A stretch of 41,692 bases of DNA, taken from assembly GCA_029821145.1 (NCBI GenBank), contig JALGTY010000002.1, positions 1 through 41,692 on the forward strand, written 5' to 3'. A program made the translations under genes and the position numbers. Of this stretch, positions 23,184 to 30,269 are shown in pieces. The notes below the pieces were generated by a model. It had not been told where the DNA came from, did not search any database, and saw only the letters and a list, made by a program, of their open reading frames with translations. Numbering within the stretch: the stretch's first letter is position 1; each line of letters opens with the position of its first letter. The DNA is from Candidatus Zipacnadia bacterium (GTDB taxonomy: Bacteria > Armatimonadota > Zipacnadia > Zipacnadales > UBA11051).

Positions 23184-23210
23184 CTGTTTGCTCCGAGATC
23201 TTACGGCGCG

Positions 23211-23477
23211 CTAGCTGTCCCCAAAGGGGTCAACGTCATCTTCATCTTCGCCGCCCGCTGCAGCATCAGCCGCATCAGTATCGGCTGCCAACTCCTCTAC
23301 CGATGCCTCCGCTTCCTTGAGCAGTCGGGCGCAATGTTCGCTCAGATCTGTAGCCAGCTTGAAGGTCTCAAGGGCCTCGGCCAAAGGCAGGTCGCCAGTG
23401 TCTATCTTTTCAACCAGCTCTTCGAGCTTAGCAAGCGCCTCTTCAAATGACAGTTCTTCGACGCTGAGCTTTCCCAT
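23211..23477 (-). CDS. xseB: Exodeoxyribonuclease VII small subunit
   Basis: XseB is the small subunit that oligomerises on XseA to form exonuclease VII, which degrades single-stranded DNA in both directions. The 88-residue protein has the diagnostic 'LSFEEALAKLEELVEKIDTG' and 'LPLAEALETFKLATDLSEHC', then an acidic Ala/Asp-rich tail (about 25 residues). I start at ATG 23477 (AAGGA 7 nt upstream), not the TTG in the track. It lies between xseA and dxs. Confidence 0.93.
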   Translation of the reverse strand: MGKLSVEELSFEEALAKLEELVEKIDTGDLPLAEALETFKLATDLSEHCARLLKEAEASVEELAADTDAADAAAGGEDEDDVDPFGDS

Positions 23478-23521
23478 ACACAATTCCTTGTTACCACGTT
23501 GCCTTCAGCGGCACGGATCAA

Positions 23522-24793
23522 CTAGCTGGTAGAGGTCGCGCCGCGCACCTCGGCAGCGATCTCGCCGTCAGTCACAGCTATCGTCAGCGCGTCACCGCCG
23601 GCCACGGCCCTGACACTGGTAACCAACTTCCCGTCATCGGCCCGTCGCACGATGCTGTAGCCTCGGCGCAAGACCGCTCTGGGATCGAGGCTGGCAAGCC
23701 GAGCAGCAATGGTATCCAGCCGTGCGCGCCACAGTTGGCCGAGCTGACGGGCGTTAGTCGCTAACGTCCTCTGCAGATCATCCAACTGCTGCGCTTTGTT
23801 GTCAACCAGCAATCGCGGCCGCTCCAGCAGCGGGTGCGCAATCGTCGCTTGCAACCGCAAGCCATATTCCTGCAACAGCATCCTGAGCCGGCTGGACATC
23901 CGGTATCTGAAACCCTCCAGATAGCCCAACAGCTCCTCAGCATCCGGTACGGCCATCTCGGCGGCGTGCGATGGGGTGGCCGCCCGCGCGTCGGCCACAA
24001 AGTCAGTCAGCGCGTAATCGGTCTCGTGGCCGACGGCGCTGATTAGCGGCACCCGACTGGCAAACACCTCGCGCGCCACCGGCTCCTCGTTGAACGACCA
24101 CAGGTCTTCCAGCGACCCGCCGCCGCGTCCGAGTATGATCAGGTCCACATCGGCCCGGCTGGCGGCCCGCAGTGAGTTGACGATGCTCTGAGCCGATCCC
24201 TCGCCCTGCACCAGCGTGGGTATCAGCTTGATTCTTGCCAGCGGATAGCGCGAGCCGAGAATCGAAATCATGTCCCGCACTGCCGCGCCGGTGCCCGAGG
24301 TGACCAGCGCAATGGCCCGCGGAAACCGTGGCAATGACCGTTTGCGGTCCTCGGCAAACAGGCCCTCCGCCTCCAGCTTGGCTTTCAGCTTTTCAAAGGC
24401 CGCGGCCAGATCGCCTACGCCGTCCGGCCGCATGAAGCGAGTAATGAGCTGATAGCGGCCCTGCCGCTCATAGACTGTGATGTTGCCGCCGGCGATCACC
24501 TGCATGCCATCTTCGGGATCGAAGCCCAGACTTGCAGCATGCCCCCGGAAACAGACGGCGTGCAACACAGAGCGGTCATCCTTCAGCGAAAAATACATAT
24601 GCCCCGACGAGGGCCGGCGCAGGTTGGAGATCTCGGCTCGCACGATGATATCTGCAAGCACCTCGTCACGGTCCATTAGCCGTTTAACATAAGCCGTGAC
24701 TTCGCCGACACTCAGAATTGGTGTTCGCATTTGTGCCAATATTGTTGCCGCCCAACTGCTACACGGGGGTGAACCGGCCTGCTGGCCGCTCAC
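23522..24793 (-). CDS. xseA: Exodeoxyribonuclease VII large subunit
   Basis: XseA is the catalytic subunit of exonuclease VII. It has an N-terminal OB-fold ('IVRAEISNLRRPSSGHMYFS' and 'LKDD'), a catalytic core with 'RFPRAIALVTSGTGAAVRDM', 'ILGRGGGSLEDLWSFNEE' and 'SAVGHETDYALTDFVADARA', then a coiled-coil C-terminal region. Two starts are possible. The GTG at 24793 overlaps the nusB stop as GTGA, suggesting translational coupling (423 aa). The ATG at 24730, where family similarity begins (MRTPILSVGEVTAYVKRL, 402 aa), has no good ribosome-binding site. I give the longer form. Confidence 0.94.
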   Translation of the reverse strand: MSGQQAGSPPCSSWAATILAQMRTPILSVGEVTAYVKRLMDRDEVLADIIVRAEISNLRRPSSGHMYFSLKDDRSVLHAVCFRGHAASLGFDPEDGMQVIAGGNITVYERQGRYQLITRFMRPDGVGDLAAAFEKLKAKLEAEGLFAEDRKRSLPRFPRAIALVTSGTGAAVRDMISILGSRYPLARIKLIPTLVQGEGSAQSIVNSLRAASRADVDLIILGRGGGSLEDLWSFNEEPVAREVFASRVPLISAVGHETDYALTDFVADARAATPSHAAEMAVPDAEELLGYLEGFRYRMSSRLRMLLQEYGLRLQATIAHPLLERPRLLVDNKAQQLDDLQRTLATNARQLGQLWRARLDTIAARLASLDPRAVLRRGYSIVRRADDGKLVTSVRAVAGGDALTIAVTDGEIAAEVRGATSTS

Positions 24794-25263
24794 GTAGGTT
24801 TCACTTCGGCCTCCTCGCTGCGCACAAAGGCACCGAGGATACCATTTACGAATTTGCCGGACTCTTCAGTCCCGTATATCTTGGCCAGCTCGACGGCCTC
24901 GTTGATGGTGGCGCTCACCGGCACGTCGGGCAAGTGCATCAGTTCGGCTATCGCCAGGCGCAGGATGTTGCGATCAATTCCGGGCATCCTGTGTATGGCC
25001 CACTCATGAGAAAAGCCTTCGATGCACTCATCAATCCTTTGGTTGTCCGCAAAGTATGCTTCGGCGAGGGCGACACCGAACTGCCGGATCGCAGGAAGCA
25101 ACTTTGCGCTCTCATCGGCCTCCAGACCCCACTGGCCGACCAGCACCTCTAGCACGTGGTCCACGACTTGCAGCGCCTTGGCCGTCGTTTGCTCGCCGAC
25201 ATCGGTAGCGAATAGTATGCTCAAAGCCAGTTCTCGGGCCTTGCGCCGTGCTCCTGTCCTCAC
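24790..25263 (-). CDS. nusB: Transcription antitermination factor NusB
   Basis: NusB, with NusE/S10, binds boxA RNA and promotes rRNA antitermination. The 157-residue protein has the family opening 'ARRKARELALSILFATDV' and the C-terminal 'MPGIDRNILRLAIAELMHLP', 'INEAVELAKIYGTEESGKFV' and 'NGILGAF'. The GTG start has GGAGG 7 nt upstream. The end overlaps the putative xseA start. The acc, asp23/DUF2273-like, nusB and xse gene order is familiar from Gram-positive-type genomes. Confidence 0.94.
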   Translation of the reverse strand: MRTGARRKARELALSILFATDVGEQTTAKALQVVDHVLEVLVGQWGLEADESAKLLPAIRQFGVALAEAYFADNQRIDECIEGFSHEWAIHRMPGIDRNILRLAIAELMHLPDVPVSATINEAVELAKIYGTEESGKFVNGILGAFVRSEEAEVKPT

Positions 25264-25299
25264 TACATTCCTCCGGCCGTTGTCAAGCTGCGAAGTCGC

Positions 25300-25476
25300 C
25301 TATTCGCTGGGCCCGGCCGCGAAAACACCGGCCAGGGCTCCCAGCACAATGAAAACCAAGATAAACAGGGCTGCCCAGAAGCCTTTGACGAGCCATACGC
25401 CGCCGACTATTACTCCGAAAAGAGCGCCGACCGCAGCTCGCCAGAAAGGCGCTACGTTAAGGCCGTGGGCGTTCAT
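25300..25476 (-). CDS. Small membrane protein, DUF2273-like
   Basis: I use the ATG at 25476 with AGGAGG 6 nt upstream, giving 58 residues; the track's longer ORF overlaps accC and is not supported. The protein has two hydrophobic segments (around 'VGALFGVIVGGVWLVKGFWA' and 'ALFILVFIVLGALAGVFAAG') and no obvious catalytic residues. Size, the mid-protein 'GFWAALF' pattern and its position between accC and nusB resemble the DUF2273 membrane proteins that accompany Asp23 family genes in Firmicutes. No Asp23 gene is present here. Function unknown. Confidence 0.7.
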   Translation of the reverse strand: MNAHGLNVAPFWRAAVGALFGVIVGGVWLVKGFWAALFILVFIVLGALAGVFAAGPSE

Positions 25477-25486
25477 AGCCTGCCTC

Positions 25487-26833
25487 CTATCCCGTTGCCA
25501 TCCGCCGCTGAATGAAGTTGAGGTCCACCTCACCGCGCCGGAAAAACGCGTTGTCCAATATCCGCAACTGGTACGGTATAGTGGTGCGCAATCCGGACAC
25601 CCGCATCCCTCGCAACGCGGCCTGCATACGCCTGATGGCCGCTTCGCGGTTGGTATCCCACGTGATGACTTTCGCTATCATCGCATCGTAGTACGAAGAG
25701 ATCTGACTGCCGCAGCCGACCCCGCTGTCAACTCTGATGCCGGGGCCCAGCGGCAAACGCCACTCTTCGATGAGCCCAGGGGAGGGTGCAAAGCCCCGGT
25801 CGGCGTCAGCGGCCAGGATGCGGCATTCAATGGCATGGCCGTTGAACCATATCTTGCCCTGTTCGCATGACAGCTCTTCGCCGGCCGCGATCCGGATCTG
25901 CTCCCGCACGATGTCAATACCGGTGAGCATCTCTGTCACCGGATGTTCGACCTGGACGCGGGTGTTCATCTCGATGAAATAGAACTTGCCGCGCTTGTCC
26001 AGGATGAACTCTATGGTGCCGGCATTGACGTAATCAGCGGCTCTTGCCGCCGTCAGGGCCGCCTCACCCAGCCGTCTGCGCAGCGAGTTGGACACTCCCG
26101 GAGCCGGCGCCTCCTCCAGCAGCTTCTGATGCCGGTACTGTATCGAGCAGTCACGTTCGCCCAGATGCACCATGTTGCCGTGGGTGTCAGCGAGTATCTG
26201 CACCTCGATGTGCCGGGCCTCGGGAATGAATTTCTCCAGGTACAACTGGTCGTTGCCGAATGCAGCTTTCGCCTCGGCCTGCGCCGAGGCCAGGAACTGT
26301 TCGAGCTGCTCGCCGTTGTGCGCGATGCGAATGCCACGGCCACCACCGCCACTGACAGCCTTGAGCATTACCGGATAGCCCAGTTGCTCAGCAATGAGTC
26401 GAGCGTCGCGGGCGTCTTCAATAGGCCCATCACTGCCTGGCACCACCGGCACACCGGCTGCACTCATCGTTGCCCGCGCCTGGGACTTGTCTCCCATCCG
26501 AGCTATCACATCGGCAGACGGGCCGATGAAAGCGATCTTGCAGGCGTCGCATATCTCGGCGAACCTGGGCACCTCGGAGAGATTGCCGTAGCCGGGGTGA
26601 ATCGCCTCGGCCCCTGTGATAACTGCCGCGCTGATGAGGTTGGCAATATTCAGGTAGCTATCCGGGTTCGGAGGCGGGCCGATGCACACGGCCTCGTCCG
26701 CCAGTTTCACATGCAGCGCAGTGGCGTCAGCTTGGGAATATACCGCAACCGTGCTTATGTTGAGTTCCCGGCACGCCTGCAAGATACGGCAGGCAATCTC
26801 CCCACGATTCGCCACCAGTAATTTCCTGAACAT
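25487..26833 (-). CDS. accC: Biotin carboxylase subunit of acetyl-CoA carboxylase
   Basis: AccC carboxylates the biotin on the carrier protein using ATP and bicarbonate, for malonyl-CoA synthesis. The 448-residue protein has the N-terminal 'LLVANRGEIACRILQACREL' segment, the ATP-grasp Gly-rich loop 'KAVSGGGGRGIRI', 'HIEVQILADTHGNMVHLGER' and 'FIEMNTRVQVEHPVTEMLTG', all typical. The usual GFLSEN segment reads GNLSEV, a mild deviation. ATG 26833 has AGGGG 6 nt upstream; the track's TTG is one codon earlier. Since the nearby AccB-like protein lacks the biotinyl lysine, the real carrier substrate may be encoded elsewhere. Confidence 0.95.
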   Translation of the reverse strand: MFRKLLVANRGEIACRILQACRELNISTVAVYSQADATALHVKLADEAVCIGPPPNPDSYLNIANLISAAVITGAEAIHPGYGNLSEVPRFAEICDACKIAFIGPSADVIARMGDKSQARATMSAAGVPVVPGSDGPIEDARDARLIAEQLGYPVMLKAVSGGGGRGIRIAHNGEQLEQFLASAQAEAKAAFGNDQLYLEKFIPEARHIEVQILADTHGNMVHLGERDCSIQYRHQKLLEEAPAPGVSNSLRRRLGEAALTAARAADYVNAGTIEFILDKRGKFYFIEMNTRVQVEHPVTEMLTGIDIVREQIRIAAGEELSCEQGKIWFNGHAIECRILAADADRGFAPSPGLIEEWRLPLGPGIRVDSGVGCGSQISSYYDAMIAKVITWDTNREAAIRRMQAALRGMRVSGLRTTIPYQLRILDNAFFRRGEVDLNFIQRRMATG

Positions 26834-26873
26834 CAATTGCCCCTATAGGAACGCTTCAACTCAACCGTTGAAT

Positions 26874-27221
26874 TCAGTATTGCGGATGCGTCTCACACCA
26901 TACGCGGCCGGTGCTCGGATCGTACTTGTACTCCTTGCCGCTCACCGGACATTTGCTGATCACATCCATCTTCATCTCCGCCAGCGAACTCGGCGGCGGC
27001 TGTCCTTCCATCGTCTGCATGCTCACGACCTGCCGCAACTGGTTAAGGTTGCTCTGGCATTCTATCGATTCAGCTTTCTCCATGGCGCGGGCGGGGATTG
27101 ACTTCTTCTCACCATTGCCGCCTTTATCGCCGCCCAGCCCGTATAGACCCACGGCCAGTATCCCAATAATGGCAAGCACTACAAGCATGCCAACAATCGT
27201 GAAGCCGCATCTGTTGTTCAT
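26874..27221 (-). CDS. Prepilin-like protein with degenerate leader motif
   Basis: The 115-residue protein begins with a class-III-like prepilin leader, 'RCGFTIVGMLVVLAIIGILA', a short charged N-terminus then a hydrophobic helix. It has Gly where type IV pilins and pseudopilins have the conserved Glu5. The rest is small and polar, with 'ISKCPVSGKEYKYDPSTGRV' near the C-terminus, a segment seen in small pseudopilin-like proteins. A signal-peptidase-like site (Gly-Phe) is present, so processing by a prepilin peptidase is plausible, but assembly into a fibre is doubtful without Glu5. It is wedged between accB and accC, an unexpected place. Role unknown. Confidence 0.7.
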   Translation of the reverse strand: MNNRCGFTIVGMLVVLAIIGILAVGLYGLGGDKGGNGEKKSIPARAMEKAESIECQSNLNQLRQVVSMQTMEGQPPPSSLAEMKMDVISKCPVSGKEYKYDPSTGRVWCETHPQY

Positions 27222-27244
27222 CCCAGTGGCCTCCAGAAGGCGGC

Positions 27245-27694
27245 CTACGCTTTTGGCCTGATCGCCAGCAGGGGATCGCCGAACTGCACGGGCGCACCGT
27301 CCTCAGCGATGATGCGCGCCACGGTGCCGTCAACCGGGCTTGTCACCTCGGTGAAGTTGCGCAACGCTTCGATGGTGCCGATGCTTTGCCCTAAAGCAAC
27401 CTCATCACCGACCTCCGCCAGCGGCTCGCCGCTGGGACCGGTGCCACGGTGAAACAGGCCCACTAGATGGGCCGTGATGATGGTGGCGTCCTCAAGAGAT
27501 TCTTCGGCACTCACTTCGGCGCGGCTCTCCTCGGCCGCCTCCGGAATTCTGCTAGCCGTCTCGACCGGATGTTGGGTCCCCTCGCGCTTACGCAATCTGA
27601 TGCGCAGGTCGCCTTCGCGTACCTCCAGTTCGGCCGCACTCGAGCTACTCAGCATATCAATAAGCTGCTTGATGCGTTCCTGATCCATCTGCAA
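27245..27694 (-). CDS. AccB-like biotinyl-domain protein lacking the biotin lysine
   Basis: The 149-residue protein has the architecture of the biotin carboxyl carrier protein of acetyl-CoA carboxylase: an N-terminal 'QERIKQLIDMLSSSSAAELE' segment, a Glu/Ala-rich linker, then a biotinyl/lipoyl domain starting near 'HLVGLFHRGTGPSGEPLAEV'. The attachment loop that is normally E-A-M-K-M is E-A-L-R-N (IGTIEALRNFTEV), so Arg replaces the Lys that receives biotin. The second half 'SPVDGTVARIIAEDGAPVQF' is normal. The TTG start has GGGAG 6 nt upstream; an ATG lies two codons later. It follows efp directly. It resembles in concept the plant BADC proteins, which lack the lysine and regulate acetyl-CoA carboxylase, but that is only an analogy. 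Confidence 0.85.
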   Translation of the reverse strand: MQMDQERIKQLIDMLSSSSAAELEVREGDLRIRLRKREGTQHPVETASRIPEAAEESRAEVSAEESLEDATIITAHLVGLFHRGTGPSGEPLAEVGDEVALGQSIGTIEALRNFTEVTSPVDGTVARIIAEDGAPVQFGDPLLAIRPKA

Positions 27695-27707
27695 GCAAAG
27701 CTCCCAC

Positions 27708-28271
27708 TCAGTTGCTGACGCGCTCTATGTATTCGCCGGTCCCCGTGTCCACCTTGATGACGGCCCCCTGGTTGATGAACAGAGGCACCGTGACCGTGAC
27801 ACCGCCCTCGATTACGGCCGGTTTGCTGCCGCCCTGGGCAGTATCGCCGCGCAGGCCCGGCTCTGTCTTTGTTACGGTCCGCTCAACAATCTGCGGCACC
27901 TCCAGGCCCAACAGCTTGCCCTGGTACGAGGCCATCATCACTGTCTCGCCCTCTTTGAGCCACTGCGCAACCTCGGTGATTTGGGCTCTGGAGATCTCGA
28001 TCTGCTCGTAGTTCTCGGTGTCCATCAGATAGAAAATGTCGCCTTGGGAGTATAGATATTGCATGTTGCGCCGGTCCACGTGGGCACGCTGCACCTTCAC
28101 ACCGGCGTTGAAGGTCTTATTGAAGACCTTGCCACTCTCGACCTCCCGCAGACGGGTTCTCACCACTGCTTGGCCTTTGCCCGGCTTGTGGTGCTCGCTG
28201 CTGACTACCTGGTACACTTGCCCGTCCAACTCAATGGTCAGACCCGGCTTGAAATCATTGACCGGAATCAC
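27708..28271 (-). CDS. efp: Elongation factor P
   Basis: EF-P rescues ribosomes stalled at polyproline stretches. The 187-residue protein has the three beta-barrel domains of the family. The tip loop is HHKPGKGQA with Lys at the modification position (about residue 32), and 'LEVPQIVERTVTKTEPGLRG' and 'GAVIKVDTGTGEYIERV' mark the C-terminal domains. The start is GTG, with a weak GA-rich Shine-Dalgarno. It is the first gene of the run efp-accB-like-prepilin-like-accC, an arrangement in which efp and accBC are common partners. A sigma-70-like promoter lies about 75-100 nt upstream. Confidence 0.95.
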   Translation of the reverse strand: MIPVNDFKPGLTIELDGQVYQVVSSEHHKPGKGQAVVRTRLREVESGKVFNKTFNAGVKVQRAHVDRRNMQYLYSQGDIFYLMDTENYEQIEISRAQITEVAQWLKEGETVMMASYQGKLLGLEVPQIVERTVTKTEPGLRGDTAQGGSKPAVIEGGVTVTVPLFINQGAVIKVDTGTGEYIERVSN

Positions 28272-28344
28272 TATATCATCACTCTCACTGACATCTCGCC
28301 TGAAACTCCGTAAACCCAGCGCCAGGAGGCTATCGTAGTGCTAC

Positions 28345-28373
28345 AGTGTAGCGTAAAGCATATCCAAAGTCAA
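28345..28373 (-). promoter_or_regulatory. Candidate promoter of the efp-acc operon
   Basis: On the minus strand TTGACT (28373-28368) and TACACT (28350-28345) are 17 nt apart, placing the expected transcript start about 65 nt upstream of the efp GTG. It lies downstream of the transaldolase terminator, so it marks a new transcription unit. The rest of the 307-nt gap (28380-28520) shows nothing else I can support. Confidence 0.55.
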
Positions 28374-28521
28374 AGACAGGCCAAGACAAGGCAGCCTCTT
28401 GCGATACAGCAGAGAGGGGCGGGGGGCAGGGCTGGAAGCGCAAGTGCACAACGTGCGCAGTCTTGCCTTCTGTCAGAGTTGGGAATGACTTAACGATCGC
28501 CGGAAGCTGCAAATGTGGTGA

Positions 28522-28555
28522 AACACAAAAAGCCCACGTCATGCCGACGTGGGCT
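28522..28555 (-). terminator. Rho-independent terminator after the transaldolase gene
   Basis: On the minus strand AGCCCACGTC-GGCAT-GACGTGGGCT is a perfect 10-bp stem, followed by TTTTTGTGTTT. It lies 23 nt after the transaldolase stop. Read from the other strand it would have no U-tract, so it serves the minus-strand gene. Confidence 0.92.
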
Positions 28556-28578
28556 CAGTGCTTGTCAGGTGTTGTCTG

Positions 28579-29997
28579 TTACTCGGCGACCCAGGCGATG
28601 AACTCGTCATAGCCCTCGGCAAACTGGGTGAGTGTATTGACGACCGGCAGGTAGTCGTCGAACTCGTCCACCGTCATGCCATCGGGCTCGTAGCCCTGGC
28701 GGAAGAGCTTCGACTTGTAGAGCTTTTCGAGGTAGCCTTCGGGCAGTTCCGCCCACATGCCGTTGGGATCGAGTTCGCGCGGCTCCTCGTCGAACTCCTC
28801 GATGCGGTTGGGGAAGACAGTCAGAAAGATGGGCACAGGGCCATTTTGGATTGACCGCAGAATATTCCATGGCCCGCGTCCGGAAGCCGGCAGCGGAATC
28901 GACTTGGTGAAGCCCAGGCCGCCCTCTTCGGGAGGCAGGCACAACATCCGGTATTCGCGCTGCCGAATCGCCGTAGTGCACCACTTCTTTACCTCTTCCC
29001 AATCCGATACGCCGGCGGCTTGCAGTTCCTCGCCCACCGGGTCGTCAAGGCGCCCGTCCATTTGCGTCCGGTAGCAGACCTTGGTGGTGCTGTTGCTCTC
29101 AATGGCGCCGGCGAAAGCGATCTGCTGGGGCAGCGAGAAGTTGACGGTGACGTTTATGCCCATGGCCTCGGAGGTGAGCGTCTCGGCCACGGTGATGCCG
29201 GCCTTAGTGCCGGGGACCTTGAATACGCAGTTGGGGGTGCCACCGAGGCCGACTTCCAGCCGCTCCCAGACCCAGCGGGCGCCCTCGACCATGGCCTCGA
29301 CGTTGTGCGCCTCTTTGGGTGAGAGCTGCAGTGAAACGTAGCCCATCGCGCGATCAGTCAACTCCCAGATCGGGCGGAGCAGGCGGGCGTTAGACAGGAC
29401 CACCTCGATAGTCATCGCGTAGCCAAGCTGCATCGGGTCGTAGTCAGGATAGCTCTCCTGGAGGCGGTCGCGCACCGGCGTCCAGTAACCCGGGTCTTCG
29501 GTGCGGGCGACGTTGACCAGTACCGGATTGGTAGTGACCATGGCCGCGCCCTTGTGCATGGCCTGGCGCAGATGGGCCGCGTAGTCATTACCCCAGTAGG
29601 TGTTGACTTCGCCGGCCAGCGCCATCCTGGCTAGTCTGGCCAGGTTGCTGGATGCGATAGCCGCAATCTCTTGCCTTGCGCTGGCGATCAACTCGTTGCG
29701 CCCGAATTCCTCCAGGATAGCGATGCTCTTATCGCTCTCTTCGGCGAGTTGCTCGTCACTGAGCGCCTGGTCGCCGTGACGGGACCGGTTCTTTAGATTC
29801 CAGTCAGCAAGTACGGACTGGAGATCAACAGCGTTTTCAGCCAGCAGCTCGGCGGCCTCGTTGCGCAGCTCGTCGGAGGCTGCGCCCGCGTACTGGGCCT
29901 GGAGCTCCTCGCGCCAGGCTGCGAGCTGGTCGGGTAGGTCCTGGGGCAGTGTCCTGAACATGAGATTCTCTAGTCCCTTAAGCCCTAACTCGGTCAT
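28579..29997 (-). CDS. Transaldolase-family protein
   Basis: The central part matches the transaldolase/F6P aldolase fold: 'AAMVTTNPVLVNVA' (TSNP-like strand 1), 'VSLQLSPKEAHNVEAMVEGA', 'NCVFKVPGTKAGITVAETLT' with the Schiff-base Lys candidate, and 'GINVTVNFSLPQQIAFAGAI'. Classical transaldolases move a dihydroxyacetone unit in the pentose phosphate pathway. This protein is long (472 aa) with an N-terminal helical extension of about 140 residues and a divergent C-terminal half, so a different aldolase substrate is possible. The ATG start has GGGAG 9 nt upstream. It is monocistronic: its own terminator follows and the upstream neighbour is divergent. Confidence 0.75.
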   Translation of the reverse strand: MTELGLKGLENLMFRTLPQDLPDQLAAWREELQAQYAGAASDELRNEAAELLAENAVDLQSVLADWNLKNRSRHGDQALSDEQLAEESDKSIAILEEFGRNELIASARQEIAAIASSNLARLARMALAGEVNTYWGNDYAAHLRQAMHKGAAMVTTNPVLVNVARTEDPGYWTPVRDRLQESYPDYDPMQLGYAMTIEVVLSNARLLRPIWELTDRAMGYVSLQLSPKEAHNVEAMVEGARWVWERLEVGLGGTPNCVFKVPGTKAGITVAETLTSEAMGINVTVNFSLPQQIAFAGAIESNSTTKVCYRTQMDGRLDDPVGEELQAAGVSDWEEVKKWCTTAIRQREYRMLCLPPEEGGLGFTKSIPLPASGRGPWNILRSIQNGPVPIFLTVFPNRIEEFDEEPRELDPNGMWAELPEGYLEKLYKSKLFRQGYEPDGMTVDEFDDYLPVVNTLTQFAEGYDEFIAWVAE

Positions 29998-30067
29998 TCA
30001 CTGATGCTCCCATTCTCTAATGAATTCTGTCAACCGCCTGACAAACAGTCATATCCGCACAGCAACA

Positions 30068-30097
30068 ACCTCGGCAAAGACACAGTCTCGCCGAGGT
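30068..30097. promoter_or_regulatory. Hairpin in the divergent intergenic region
   Basis: ACCTCGGC (30068-30075) pairs perfectly with GCCGAGGT (30090-30097), with an inner AGAC/GTCT stem. It lies about 70-100 nt upstream of the transaldolase start on the minus strand and about 170 nt upstream of the plus-strand gene. No U-run follows on either strand. It may be a leader structure or protein-binding site. Confidence 0.35.
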
Positions 30098-30217
30098 CTT
30101 GCGGAGACTGCTGCCATTTTACCACAAATCCCTCTGATGTCCAATGCCTGAGTGTTCCCCTTCATACGCGCAATTCCTTCACAGCGGCTACGGACTTTCT
30201 TGCGCGCAGGACAAATC

Positions 30218-30232
30218 GTTCGCTCAGCGAAC
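30218..30232. promoter_or_regulatory. Perfect palindrome upstream of the deacetylase-like gene, possible operator
   Basis: GTTCGC-TCA-GCGAAC is a perfect 6-bp inverted repeat with a 3-nt centre, ending 37 nt before the start codon at 30270 and followed by TATACG. Size and position fit a dimeric repressor site; no regulator is encoded nearby. The remaining divergent region (30004-30210) holds only the hairpin at 30068. Confidence 0.3.
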
Positions 30233-30269
30233 TATACGTCAGCAAATACCATCAGTCCCGGAGGCTACC

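Noticed and set aside
28381-28500. GC-rich tract between efp and the terminator as a gene or RNA
   Set aside because: The small ORF there (28330-28542, minus) overlaps the terminator and promoter and has no ribosome-binding site or family likeness.
30026-30035. TTGACA on the minus strand upstream of the transaldolase gene as a promoter
   Set aside because: No acceptable -10 lies 16-18 nt downstream, and it is too close to the start codon.
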